A stretch of 43,754 nucleotides of DNA from JBCCGR01 sp039029195 (GCA_039029195.1 JBCCGR010000038.1:1-43754), one strand, 5' to 3'; positions 25,532-34,563 are shown, counted from the first letter of the stretch. Numbers and translations are program-made. Notes: a model not told the origin generated them from the sequence alone.

Positions 25532-25891
25532 CTAGCTCACAACCAATCCGCGGCGGTTTTCAAACTCCTGAAGAACAGCGGTCACATCATTGGGCTCAAC
25601 ACCGTGGTCTTCCAGCGTGCCTTTCAGAACCACCTTCAACTCGTCAAAGTGCGAGTTGTTGATATCGAGGTGCGAATGCAACTGTTTCAATTGCCTGTCC
25701 GTGTACGAAGCAGGCCCGCCCAACAAAGACGCAATGAACTTGGTTTGATGGTCAACCATTCGCCCCATATCGACTTCATCGAAAAAGGGCCCAATGTCAT
25801 CGCTGTCCAGAAGCGTGTCGTAAAACGCCAGCACAATCTTGCTGACATTGGAAAACCCGCCATATTTGTCAAAAAGTGTTTGTCCGCTCAT
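25532..25891 (-). CDS. Truncated haemoglobin (group I/TrHbN-like)
   Basis: This 119-aa globin starts at ATG 25891 (MSGQTLFDKYGG) behind AGGAAG. The frame is open further upstream, but the extra residues look non-coding. H72 (QLHSHLDI) is the proximal haem ligand. Y24 at B10 (AFYDTLL) and Q49 at E11 (DHQTKFI) recreate the polar distal pocket of mycobacterial TrHbN, which oxidises NO. GPFFDE provides the CD1 Phe, and the E-helix motif SLLGGP is typical. The gene is 4 bp upstream of the PAS-adenylate cyclase in the same operon, so it may protect or signal in response to NO or O2. Confidence 0.9.
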   Translation of the reverse strand: MSGQTLFDKYGGFSNVSKIVLAFYDTLLDSDDIGPFFDEVDMGRMVDHQTKFIASLLGGPASYTDRQLKQLHSHLDINNSHFDELKVVLKGTLEDHGVEPNDVTAVLQEFENRRGLVVS

Positions 25892-26062
25892 CGCCCTCTT
25901 CCTAAGCAATGTCGTTGAAATTGCATCGCCACCAAACGTATGTTGGCCCATTTCCGCAGGTTTCGAAAGTGGTTTGGCAGCGGAATCACATCCGCTGCCC
26001 TTGAGATGCATATGGTCGGCAAAATGAATGCTCGTGCATCCCTTCTGCCGAACCACTTTTCT

Positions 26063-26884
26063 TTATGACATGGTCACGATGATTTCAGCATATTCCGATG
26101 GAACGATCATTGTACCATCGGTCGCCACGTTGAACTGATCCACGGTGGCCAGAATGTCATCATTGAGTCGTTTCTGACCGGCCTCATCTAAAGCCAGAAA
26201 TGCCTTGTGCATCGGTCCGTAAAATGTCCGGAAGAAGTCAACAAACTGCTGGGGTGATGAGTACCGGAAATTGAAGTTCTTCATCACAATGTCAATTTGT
26301 CGGGCCTTGCCTCCAAAGGTGGCGTTAACCCATTCTTCACTCCCCCATTTGGCTGGGGACTGAACACCGGCAGGTGGCTGATTGTGTTTGCCAAGCGTTT
26401 TAAAGATCACGCCGATGAAACTTGCTGGCGTCCAGTTCGCCATGGCGATCTTCCCGCCCGGTCGCGCCACCCGCATCAGTTCTAAAGCGGCCTGTTCCTG
26501 GTTCGGCGTAAACATCACACCGAATGTCGATGTGACAATGTCAAAACTATCGGACGCAAATGGCAGATCTTCTGCATCAGCGACCTGAAATTTGACATCG
26601 AAGCCTTCCGCACGTGCCCGGTCCTGCCCTTTGTCCAGGAGCCCCTGCACATAATCGGTTGATGTCACATCGCACCAACGGCGCGCGAAGGCCAGAGTGG
26701 CATTGCCATTGCCACCGGCCACATCGAGCACCTGGGCACCAGCCACTGGGCCAACAGCCTCGGCGAGTTCTTCGCCGGTGATCTGCAACGTTGTTCCGAT
26801 TTTTGCGTAGTCGCCGGAAGACCAAGCGGCATTCTGCTTGGTCTTGATGGCGGAGTAGACTGGTGTCGTGTGTGCTTGTGTCAT
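26063..26884 (-). CDS. SAM-dependent methyltransferase, paralogue 1
   Basis: This 273-aa class I methyltransferase of the UbiE/Methyltransf_11 type has motif I VLDVAGGNGNATLA, motif II-like ADAEDLPFASDSFD and the post-motif VARPGGKIAMANWTP. The start is ATG 26884 (MTQAHTTPVYSAIK) with GAAGGAG upstream; the frame beyond it overlaps the hydrolase gene and looks non-coding. It is clearly related to the protein at 31672-32502 along its whole length (shared DYAKIG-TLQITGE-LA and FNFRYSSPQQ/YNFRYESPQH segments). The gene follows the alpha/beta hydrolase by 38 bp, so the two form an operon behind the TGAAAC-box region. The substrate is unknown. Confidence 0.88.
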   Translation of the reverse strand: MTQAHTTPVYSAIKTKQNAAWSSGDYAKIGTTLQITGEELAEAVGPVAGAQVLDVAGGNGNATLAFARRWCDVTSTDYVQGLLDKGQDRARAEGFDVKFQVADAEDLPFASDSFDIVTSTFGVMFTPNQEQAALELMRVARPGGKIAMANWTPASFIGVIFKTLGKHNQPPAGVQSPAKWGSEEWVNATFGGKARQIDIVMKNFNFRYSSPQQFVDFFRTFYGPMHKAFLALDEAGQKRLNDDILATVDQFNVATDGTMIVPSEYAEIIVTMS

Positions 26885-26922
26885 GATGATGACTCCTTCT
26901 CTTGTGCTGTGTGGTGGGCTGC

Positions 26923-27759
26923 CTAGGCGGCAGCTTTTTCGGGCCAGCAGACATGCACCGGCGCCATGCGTGCGCGTGCAACGTGCTGGAGAATGCGGGG
27001 ATTGACCCAGTCCGGCGAATGAACCGGGGCCATGTGACCGAGACCCGGCAGGATGGCGTGCTCGGCGTTTGGAATGCATGCCGCTGTCTGATCTGCCGTT
27101 CGTTGTGCGACCACTGGAGACTCCATACCGGTCATAATGAGGACCGGCATTGTCAGAGCAGCCAGGCGATCAACGTTCCACGCCTCTTCAAAACCGCATT
27201 TGAAATCTGCAGAAACCAGGGTCGCTGTTTGCGCCGTCCGTTCCTGCAGTTTTTGAGGCAATCGATCCCAGGTACCGTTTCCGTTCCAGTAATCGACAAA
27301 TGCTCTCATGCCCAGATCATTGCGACCGGCAGCCGTGGCGGCACCCAGGGCGCTCGCCACCTTTTTCATGCCCGACAAAATCTCTCTGTCGGCCGACTTC
27401 TCATTGTTGAGCAGCGAGAACGTTGCCGGCTCGTAAAGGGTCAGGCTTTTCACAAGATCCGGACGCAGTAGCGCGATTTTCAAGGCAACCGCTCCACCGA
27501 ATGAATGACCGACAAGATGAACCGGCATTTCAAATGCTTCAATGGTTTCAATAAGCGGTTGAGCTACGGCCGCCATGCCTTTCAGTGCGGTGTTGCGGAC
27601 CGGACCATCTCCGTAGCCTGGCAGGTCAAACGCAAAGACATGGTATCTGTCCTGCAGATCCATGATCAGTGGTTTCCACTGGCTGTGATCCGAGGCTGAA
27701 GAATGAAGAGCAACGACAACGTCGTCTTCGTCCGCCACTGTGTTCAATTGCAAGGTCAT
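26923..27759 (-). CDS. Alpha/beta-hydrolase fold protein
   Basis: This 278-aa hydrolase has the nucleophile elbow GHSFGG (S86) and a C-terminal catalytic His in LPGLGHMAPV. An acidic residue in TGMESPVV may be the third member of the triad. The oxyanion region is VALHSSASDHSQW. No signal peptide is seen. It is the first gene of a leftward two-gene operon with methyltransferase paralogue 1, divergent from the histidine kinase gene, and its promoter region carries several TGAAAC/GTTTCA boxes. Substrate cannot be inferred. Confidence 0.87.
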   Translation of the reverse strand: MTLQLNTVADEDDVVVALHSSASDHSQWKPLIMDLQDRYHVFAFDLPGYGDGPVRNTALKGMAAVAQPLIETIEAFEMPVHLVGHSFGGAVALKIALLRPDLVKSLTLYEPATFSLLNNEKSADREILSGMKKVASALGAATAAGRNDLGMRAFVDYWNGNGTWDRLPQKLQERTAQTATLVSADFKCGFEEAWNVDRLAALTMPVLIMTGMESPVVAQRTADQTAACIPNAEHAILPGLGHMAPVHSPDWVNPRILQHVARARMAPVHVCWPEKAAA

Positions 27760-27939
27760 CGCGCCTCTCCCGCTGATGTGTTCGGTGACCGGTAGATGGG
27801 TTCGCCAGGTTTCAGCAAGTTGTCAAACGAGAGCGCTTAGTGTTTCATTTGTACCAATGTGAGGAAGCGCACACGCTGAAGACTAAGGCCATATTTTTCA
27901 GCCTGTTAACGTGAATTTCAGGGTTGCGGCTCGCGCGCG

Positions 27940-27990
27940 CTGAAACAATTGAAACAATCACATTGCGATCTGAAAACCGATTGAAACAAC
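27940..27990. promoter_or_regulatory. TGAAAC-box cluster between hydrolase and histidine kinase genes
   Basis: CTGAAACAATTGAAACA (27940-27956) contains two TGAAAC units in direct repeat 9 bp apart. TGAAAACCGATTGAAAC (27971-27987) has two more 11 bp apart. A reverse half-site TGTTTCA lies at 27841-27847. Direct hexamer repeats near one helical turn are typical binding sites of OmpR-family regulators, one of which is encoded at 30926. Confidence 0.65.
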
Positions 27991-28009
27991 AAGATTCTAT
28001 TCCTGTAAC

Positions 28010-30925
28010 ATGCGAAAACGCCAAAGTTGCTCTCCACTCACCACGTCAACGGTTTGCTTTGACAGTCAGGACCGTTTGCAAAGTGTTTCCGGAGATTTCT
28101 GCAGCTTGACGAGCGCCACGGCTGACCATGCAGAAAGACGGGATGTGCTTTCTGAATATCTCTCGCAGTTCGAAACCGTGGCCGACGAACACCCCGCTGA
28201 TGATCCAGACAGAATTGACCAACTCATTCAGCGTTGGGCGGATCCGGCATGCCCGAATTTCAGCGCGACGCGGGCTGACGGCAAGGCCCAACTGTTGACC
28301 TCAAAGACGGAACCCAACGGGGGCACGGTTTTTCTAAGCATTGGCGAATCTGACCGCCAAGAGCGGCACCGGCTTGCTACGTATGTTCTGGAGAACCACC
28401 CTTTGCCGATCTGGGCAAATGAAACCGCAACCGGGCGACTGCTTTATTCCAACAGTGCCGCGAGTTGGATCTATGGTGATCCTGACCAGTCGCTTGAAGA
28501 TCAAAAAATTGCCGATTTTCTGTCCGGTCCCGAGGCCAGCATCAATTTGCTTGATGAGCTGCGCCAGTCCGGCACAATCGACGACTACGACATCCAGATG
28601 AAAAACGATGTGGGCGAGGAAGTCTGGGTCCGGGCGTGCGGCGCATTGGCTGAATTTGACGGTACTGAAATCGTCATTGGCTCCGTTCAAAATATCACTG
28701 ACGGGAAAAAGGTTGAGGAAGAAAACCGGGCAGCGCTGGGCGTGCTGCGTGATGCAATCGAATCTCTGACCGAAGGATTCGCGCTCTATGACAACGACCA
28801 CAAGCTGGTCATCTTCAATCAGAGCTACAAGGATATGAACGGCCTGGTGGCCGATATTCTGGAACCCGGCCTGCCCTATGAGATGATGTTGCGACAGATG
28901 GTGCGTCGGGGCGGATATGCTGATGCGATTGGACGCGAGGATGAATGGGTTGCCGAGCGTCTGGAAAATGCCGTGCTTTACGCAAAGGGTGACGAAGTCA
29001 ACCACAGCAATGGCAAATCCTATCAGGTTTCAATTCACCCCACCAAGTTTGGGGGCTTTGTTGTCACACGTACCGACATCACAGAGCGCAAACAGGCAGA
29101 GGCCCAGGAACGGGATCAGGATCTTCTTGTCCGCACAGTACTTGATGCAAGCTCGTCCATCGTGATTATGGCGCGAACGGGTGATGGTGAAATTTTGTAC
29201 CGGTCACCGGCGGCGCACGAGATGTTCGGCAATACGAAATCTGCACGCGAACACTATGTTAACCCGGAAGACCGGGCGGATTTCGTTACTCAGATGTTGT
29301 CTGACGGGCAAATTGACGACTACCGTCTCGACGTAAATGCCAGAGGGCGCATCATTCCCGCAGCACTATCGGCCCGTTTTGCAGAGTATCGCGGCGAGGA
29401 AGTCATCGTCACTTCGGTGATTGATCTGACGCAACACGTCAAGGCGCAGGCGATGATCAGACAGGTTCTGGAATCCTGCCCAGTCCCACTTCAGATGACC
29501 AAGGCAAAGACGGGCGAGACGCTGTTTAGAAGCCCCGAAACTGTTGAACTGTTTGGCGAATGCAACGACGCAAAAACCTACTATGTGGATCCCAGCGAAC
29601 GAAATTCCTACCTGGAGGAAATGCGCGAAAACGGATTCGTACGTAACCGAAAGGCAAAATATCTGAATGCTGCCGGTGAGCAATTCTGGGGTTCCGCTTC
29701 AGCAAAAATTATCAATTTTGATGGCGATGAGATCGTTGTCTCCAGCACACGCGATCTGACCGAAGAAATCGCAATTCAGGACGAATTGGTCAATCAACGT
29801 GAGCTGCTTTTCCAGAATGAAAAAATGTCAGCCCTGGGGGAGTTGCTGGCCGGTGTGGCGCATGAACTCAACAATCCCCTATCAATTGTCGTTGGTCATT
29901 CCCTGATGTTGCAGGAAGAGGTGGATGATCCAAACCTGTTGAAGCGCATCGAAAAAATCGGAAATGCTGCCGAACGCAGCGCAAAAATCGTAAAAACATT
30001 TCTTGCGATGGCACGGCAGAAACCTGCCAAGATGGAGAGCCTGGACATTGGTTCGGTCGTGGCCACCGCAATTGACGTGGCAGGATACGGACACCAAAGC
30101 GATGGTTTGAAAATTGTCTCGGATGTTTCAGACAACCTCCCCCATGTCCAGGCAGATGCAGACCAGATCACCCAGGTGATCATAAACCTGGTGATCAATT
30201 CAGCGCATGCGATCAAAAAGGCACAGACGGGAGATAGGATCGAGGTCAAGGCGTTTGCCGATAAGCACAACGAAACCCTCGAGATCACCGTTTCGGACAA
30301 TGGTCCGGGTATTCCGGAAAATATCAAAGCGCGCATTTTTGAACCCTTTTTCACCACCAAGGAAGTCGGCGATGGAACTGGCATCGGGCTAGCCTTCTGT
30401 CATCGCATCATCCATTCCCATGGTGGCCAGATCCGTCTCAGTTCCAAACAAAGTGAAGGCAGCACCTTCTGCATTTCACTGCCAATCTCCGCCGAAACAC
30501 TGGACGAACTGGAAAGTGAAGCCACAACGGATCAACGGTCCGGTTCGAAAAAGATTTTGGTCGTTGATGATGAAAGGGATGTCGGGGAACTGGTTGCAGA
30601 AGTTTTGATCCGCGAAGGATTTGATGTGGATGTTGTGCATTCAGGGTCTCAGGCGCTGAATTGCCTGGCGGCAGCGTCCTATGATGTTGTGCTGAGCGAC
30701 CTCAATATGCCGGACGTTGATGGCCGTGGACTTTATGAGACTGTTGGCCGTGACTTTCCGAGCATGTCAAACCGCCTGGGATTCATAACCGGTGACACCA
30801 TGGGTGAGGCGTCTCAGCGTTTGCTGCAGGAGTCTCAGCGCCCGTTTCTGGAAAAACCGGTTTCGCCCAGAGAGGTTCGCGATCTTGTTTATGGTATCCT
30901 GGAAGATGTGAAGGACGCAGGCTGA
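28010..30925 (+). CDS. Multi-PAS hybrid sensor histidine kinase
   Basis: This 971-aa protein appears soluble, with no obvious membrane helix. It has about five PAS or PAS-like segments (roughly 10-110, 115-235, 240-360, 370-480, 485-595). A HisKA domain follows with phospho-acceptor H618 (VAHELNNPLS), then an ATPase domain (NLVINSAHAI, DNGPGIP, FEPFFTTKEVGDGTGIGLA). A C-terminal receiver has D897 (LSDLNMPD) and a late Lys (FLEKPVSP). The response regulator gene starts on the very next base. The chosen ATG has no clear ribosome site, so the true N-terminus may differ. Cytosolic PAS stacks suggest sensing of redox, a gas or a small metabolite. Confidence 0.9.
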   Translation: MRKRQSCSPLTTSTVCFDSQDRLQSVSGDFCSLTSATADHAERRDVLSEYLSQFETVADEHPADDPDRIDQLIQRWADPACPNFSATRADGKAQLLTSKTEPNGGTVFLSIGESDRQERHRLATYVLENHPLPIWANETATGRLLYSNSAASWIYGDPDQSLEDQKIADFLSGPEASINLLDELRQSGTIDDYDIQMKNDVGEEVWVRACGALAEFDGTEIVIGSVQNITDGKKVEEENRAALGVLRDAIESLTEGFALYDNDHKLVIFNQSYKDMNGLVADILEPGLPYEMMLRQMVRRGGYADAIGREDEWVAERLENAVLYAKGDEVNHSNGKSYQVSIHPTKFGGFVVTRTDITERKQAEAQERDQDLLVRTVLDASSSIVIMARTGDGEILYRSPAAHEMFGNTKSAREHYVNPEDRADFVTQMLSDGQIDDYRLDVNARGRIIPAALSARFAEYRGEEVIVTSVIDLTQHVKAQAMIRQVLESCPVPLQMTKAKTGETLFRSPETVELFGECNDAKTYYVDPSERNSYLEEMRENGFVRNRKAKYLNAAGEQFWGSASAKIINFDGDEIVVSSTRDLTEEIAIQDELVNQRELLFQNEKMSALGELLAGVAHELNNPLSIVVGHSLMLQEEVDDPNLLKRIEKIGNAAERSAKIVKTFLAMARQKPAKMESLDIGSVVATAIDVAGYGHQSDGLKIVSDVSDNLPHVQADADQITQVIINLVINSAHAIKKAQTGDRIEVKAFADKHNETLEITVSDNGPGIPENIKARIFEPFFTTKEVGDGTGIGLAFCHRIIHSHGGQIRLSSKQSEGSTFCISLPISAETLDELESEATTDQRSGSKKILVVDDERDVGELVAEVLIREGFDVDVVHSGSQALNCLAAASYDVVLSDLNMPDVDGRGLYETVGRDFPSMSNRLGFITGDTMGEASQRLLQESQRPFLEKPVSPREVRDLVYGILEDVKDAG

Positions 30926-31642
30926 ATGGAAAACGAAAACATCCGAATTCTCGTCTGTGACGATGAAGTCGATGTCCGTGAGATGCTGCAGGAATATCTC
31001 AGCAAGAGAAGCTTCAATGTATCAGCGGCTGCAAATGGGCAGGAACTGCGTGCGGTGCTCGTGTCTGGTGGCATTGATCTGATCATCCTCGATATCAACA
31101 TGCCGGGGGAAGACGGTCTTGCGATTTTGCGTTCCCTGCGACCTGACAATCAGGTCCCGGTCATTATGCTGACAGCGGCAGGTGAAGTGGTTGATCGAAT
31201 TATCGGTCTGGAAATGGGAGCCGACGACTATCTGGGGAAACCGGTCGACCTGCGCGAACTTGAGGCGAGGATCAAGGCAGTGATCCGGCGGAAGAAGGAC
31301 GATGGCGGTACCGCCGAAAAAAATGCAGCGAGCGGAACAGCCAGGTTCGGAGACTATGTCCTTGATCTGAATGCCGCAAAGATGACGTCCGATGACGGAG
31401 AGGAATTGAAGCTCACCGCAATGGAGTTCAACCTGCTCAAGGCTTTCGCCTTGAACAAAGGACGGGTGTTGAACCGGGATCAGATTCTCGAACAGGCGCA
31501 TGACCGTTCATGGGACCCGTTTGACCGCAGCATCGATATCCGCATTTCCCGCCTTCGGCGTAAGATCGAAAAGAACGCTGAGAAACCGTCGATCATCAAA
31601 ACGGTCAGAGGAATTGGATACCTCTACGACCCGAACGGCTGA
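30926..31642 (+). CDS. OmpR-family response regulator
   Basis: This 238-aa regulator has a receiver domain (acidic pair DDE at 12-14, phospho-acceptor D56 in LIILDINMPGEDG, conserved Lys in YLGKPVDL). The OmpR-type winged helix contains LTAMEFNLLKAFALNKGRVL and DRSIDIRISRLRRKIE, ending in VRGIGYLY. Its ATG directly abuts the kinase stop, so the two are one operon. It is the best candidate to bind the TGAAAC direct repeats in front of this operon, the hydrolase operon, the second methyltransferase and the OsmC gene. Confidence 0.93.
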   Translation: MENENIRILVCDDEVDVREMLQEYLSKRSFNVSAAANGQELRAVLVSGGIDLIILDINMPGEDGLAILRSLRPDNQVPVIMLTAAGEVVDRIIGLEMGADDYLGKPVDLRELEARIKAVIRRKKDDGGTAEKNAASGTARFGDYVLDLNAAKMTSDDGEELKLTAMEFNLLKAFALNKGRVLNRDQILEQAHDRSWDPFDRSIDIRISRLRRKIEKNAEKPSIIKTVRGIGYLYDPNG

Positions 31643-31671
31643 GTTGGGTCCAAACCAATCAGCCAGCCGTG

Positions 31672-32502
31672 TTATGCTTTGATCATAATGGTTTGAGCGT
31701 AAGCCGAAGGCATCAAAACGGTCCCATCATCTGCAATATTGAACTCGTCAACGAGATCGAGAATATCGTTGGCCAATGCCCCCTCTCCTTCCGGGCCGAC
31801 TTTCCTAAATGCGGCTCGACAGAGGCCGTAGTAGCGTCGATTGAAGTCAAGATAGTGCTGAGGCGACTCGTAACGGAAATTGTACGTCTTCCAGGCAATG
31901 GACAACGCGCTTGCGGATGGCGCGAGGTGCTGGGAAATCCAGTCCTCACGGCCCCAATTTGCCGGTGCCCGAAATCCCGGTGCAGCAGACATGTGGCTGC
32001 CAATCGTTCTGCAAAGCCGTCCGATGAAGCTCTTGGGCGTCCAGCTGGCCAGAGCGACTTTACCGCCGGGCCTACACACACGGATCAACTCTGAAGCCGT
32101 GCGTTGCTGATCCGGAGCAAACATGGCTCCAAAGACGGAGACCACACCATCAAACGCACCATCGGCGAATGGCAGGTTTTGCGCATCGGCAATCCGGAAC
32201 TCAATATCCAGATCCTCTGCACTTGCACGCGCCTGCCCCTTATCCAAAAGAGGTTGGACGTAGTCAGTGGACACCACCGTACAAAACCGTCTGGCAAGCG
32301 CGAGTGAAGCGTTCCCGTTTCCGGCTGCGACGTCCAACACTCTGGAGCCCGGTGAAAAGTCCGCCTCATCAGCAAGCCGTTCGCCGGTAATCTGCAACGT
32401 GACACCGATTTTTGCGTAGTCGGCACAGGACCAGGACGCATTGAGGCGCTGGTTCCACATTTCATAGTCGGGTGCGGGGTGAGCCTGAGCTGAAGCCTGC
32501 AT
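31672..32502 (-). CDS. SAM-dependent methyltransferase, paralogue 2
   Basis: This 276-aa class I methyltransferase has motif I VLDVAAGNGNASLA, ADAQNLPFADGAFD and VCRPGGKVALASWTP. It parallels the protein at 26063-26884 over its full length, so the two arose by duplication or joint transfer. I start it at ATG 32502 (MQASAQAH), with AAGGA upstream; ATG 32523 is in frame. It converges on the response regulator gene with a 29-bp gap and is divergent from the OsmC gene across a TGAAAC-box region. Substrate unknown. Confidence 0.87.
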   Translation of the reverse strand: MQASAQAHPAPDYEMWNQRLNASWSCADYAKIGVTLQITGERLADEADFSPGSRVLDVAAGNGNASLALARRFCTVVSTDYVQPLLDKGQARASAEDLDIEFRIADAQNLPFADGAFDGVVSVFGAMFAPDQQRTASELIRVCRPGGKVALASWTPKSFIGRLCRTIGSHMSAAPGFRAPANWGREDWISQHLAPSASALSIAWKTYNFRYESPQHYLDFNRRYYGLCRAAFRKVGPEGEGALANDILDLVDEFNIADDGTVLMPSAYAQTIMIKA

Positions 32503-32551
32503 CTGGTGTTCCTTCGAATCCAATCGTCGATGGCATTGAAATACGACGCGC

Positions 32552-32664
32552 TTGTTTCAGTCGAAGAGCGCGGGCCGGTGATTGCTGTTTCAATTGTTTC
32601 AGCCTGAGGGCCAACAAAGAACGACTGAAACACGAAGGCGGGCTTGGCGATGCCCCATTGAAAC
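32552..32664. promoter_or_regulatory. TGAAAC/GTTTCA-box cluster between methyltransferase 2 and osmC-like gene
   Basis: TGTTTCAATTGTTTCAG (32586-32602) is the exact reverse complement of the 17-mer at 27940-27956. Flanking it are TGTTTCAGTCG (32553-32563) and its inverted copy CGACTGAAACA (32622-32632), plus TTGAAAC at 32658-32664. The cluster lies between two divergent genes. Confidence 0.7.
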
Positions 32665-32723
32665 GTTCACCCACCATTTTGGTAGGGCGAAGAGAATTGT
32701 CATCAGCACAAAGGAATATGAAA

Positions 32724-33293
32724 ATGACAAACGTTGAAATGAAAAGCCCTCAAGCCGACAACGGTGTTAACGTTGAAGCCTTGTTGGGGGCCCGCGCGGC
32801 GTTGGAAGCCACTCCGGAAGCAGCGCAGTTTAAGTGGCGCACGAAGACCTCCTGGATCAATGGCACACACAGCCAGACCACCATTGGCGGTTTTTTTGGC
32901 CTTGGCGAAGAACAGGAACGCGGCAAGGAATTCACCGTCGATGCCGATCATCCCGAGCAGTTTGCTGCAGCCAATATGGGCGCAACCCCTGTGGAACTCG
33001 TTCTTTCAGGACTTGCAAGCTGCCTGACCGCAGGCGTTGCATCGGTGGCCCAAAACCGCGGCATTCAGTTGAATTCGATCACCGCCACGCTGGAAGGCGA
33101 CATGGATCTCCAGGGCATTCTCGGTGTGGATTCAGACGTTCGCAACGGTTTCGAAACGATCCGTGTGTCGTTCCAGATTGATGCCGATGCCAGCGAAGAA
33201 GACATCAAGGCGCTTGTTGCACAGTCGCAAAAAAGATCAGCCGTCTTCGACATCATCACCAACCCAACGAACGTCTTTGTGGACGTGAATTGA
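32724..33293 (+). CDS. OsmC-family protein lacking the second cysteine
   Basis: This 189-aa protein has the OsmC/Ohr fold pattern, with the N-terminal reactive cysteine in LASCLTAGVASVAQNRG. In OsmC-type hydroperoxidases a second Cys sits in the C-terminal helix (CPV-like). Here that position reads KRSAVFDII, so a normal two-Cys peroxidase cycle is not possible. ATG 32724 has AAGGA at a good spacing; ATG 32718 is too close to it. Divergent from methyltransferase 2 across a shared operator-like region and 31 bp ahead of the flavin monooxygenase gene, it probably forms an operon with the latter. A thiol-handling or organic-hydroperoxide role is possible. Confidence 0.83.
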   Translation: MTNVEMKSPQADNGVNVEALLGARAALEATPEAAQFKWRTKTSWINGTHSQTTIGGFFGLGEEQERGKEFTVDADHPEQFAAANMGATPVELVLSGLASCLTAGVASVAQNRGIQLNSITATLEGDMDLQGILGVDSDVRNGFETIRVSFQIDADASEEDIKALVAQSQKRSAVFDIITNPTNVFVDVN

Positions 33294-33324
33294 ACCTGAA
33301 AACCCGGCCTGCAGGAGCAGCAAG

Positions 33325-34563
33325 ATGAAATCTGTAACAACCATCATCATTGGTGCCGGGCAGGCCGGGCTTGCCGCCAGCAAGCAACTTTCCGACCGGG
33401 GCATCGATCACATTGTTCTGGAGCGCGGCAGCATCGGCAATTCCTGGAAAACGGAACGCTGGGATTCATTGCGGCTTCTCACCCCCAACTGGCAAAGCCG
33501 TCTGCCGGGCTATTTCTATGACGGTCCTGAGCCTGATGGCTACATGAATATGTCGGAGGTCGTTTCTTATCTCGAGTCATACTCAAGGGTCATCGACGCA
33601 CCGATCCAGGACAACACGAATGTCATTTCGGTTGAGCGCCGGTTCGAACGTTACATCGTCAAGACGACCAGAGGGACATGGGCATCATCGACCCTGGTGC
33701 TTGCAAACGGTGCTTGCAGTCTTGCCAGCATCCCGAAGTTTGCTGATGCGGTCCCGCAATCAATCAGGCAGATGTCGCCACTGGAATACAAGAACCCCGA
33801 TCAGTTGGAGAGCGGTGGTGTGTTGATTGTTGGTGCATCGGCCACCGGCGTTCAGCTTGCCCGCGAAATCCAGCAAAGCGGCAGACAGGTGACCCTGTCG
33901 GTTGGCGAGCATATTCGCGTTCCCCGAACTTATCGCGGCAAAGACATCAAATGGTGGATGGATGTGCTGGGCCTTCTGGACATCATGTATCACGAGGTCG
34001 AGGACCTGAATCGCGTCAGAAAACTGTCATCGCTGCAGCTTGCAGGCACACAGGATTGCATGTTTGACCTCAACAGTCTGTCCGATTGCGGCGTTGAAAT
34101 TACCGGCAGACTGGCCGCAATGCGGGGTGAACACGCAATCTTCTCCGGCTCATTGGCCAATGTGTGCAGTCTTGCTGATCTGAAAATGAACCGTCTGCTT
34201 GAAAGCATCGACCAATGTGTCGAAGCGAACGCTGGCACCGAAGTGACGATACCACCTCGTACATTTGAGCCGACCCGTGTTCCCGAAGCACCGGCTTTGA
34301 ACATTGATTTTGGTGACAGGAAGATAAAAACGGTCATTTGGGCCACCGGGTTCAAGCCGGACTATTCGTGGCTTCATCTTCCCGTTTTTGATCGCAAAGG
34401 AAACATTCGACACGAAGGAGGCATTGTCGACGCGCCCGGACTGTATGTGTTGGGCCTGCCATTCCTGCGCAAGCGCAAATCCACTCTAATCGACGGCGCT
34501 GGAGATGATGCCGGGTTTGTCGCCAGTCATCTTGCTTCAAGCCTTCGAAAGGCCGCCGCTTGA
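33325..34563 (+). CDS. FMO/CzcO-like flavin monooxygenase
   Basis: This 412-aa flavoprotein has an N-terminal FAD motif (IIIGAGQAGLAASKQLSD), a NAD(P)H motif (LIVGASATGVQLAREI) and a C-terminal VIWATGFKPDYSW strand, as in flavin-containing and Baeyer-Villiger-type monooxygenases. ERGSIGNSWKTERWDSLRLLTP is typical of the CzcO/FMO group. It is not a Tmm: the Tmm-specific NADPH segment is absent. It follows the OsmC-like gene by 31 bp. The substrate is unknown. Confidence 0.88.
   Translation: MKSVTTIIIGAGQAGLAASKQLSDRGIDHIVLERGSIGNSWKTERWDSLRLLTPNWQSRLPGYFYDGPEPDGYMNMSEVVSYLESYSRVIDAPIQDNTNVISVERRFERYIVKTTRGTWASSTLVLANGACSLASIPKFADAVPQSIRQMSPLEYKNPDQLESGGVLIVGASATGVQLAREIQQSGRQVTLSVGEHIRVPRTYRGKDIKWWMDVLGLLDIMYHEVEDLNRVRKLSSLQLAGTQDCMFDLNSLSDCGVEITGRLAAMRGEHAIFSGSLANVCSLADLKMNRLLESIDQCVEANAGTEVTIPPRTFEPTRVPEAPALNIDFGDRKIKTVIWATGFKPDYSWLHLPVFDRKGNIRHEGGIVDAPGLYVLGLPFLRKRKSTLIDGAGDDAGFVASHLASSLRKAAA

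Noticed and set aside
25892..26056. N-terminal extension of the haemoglobin frame
   Set aside because: The extra residues are unlike globins, and ATG 25891 has a proper AGGAAG site.
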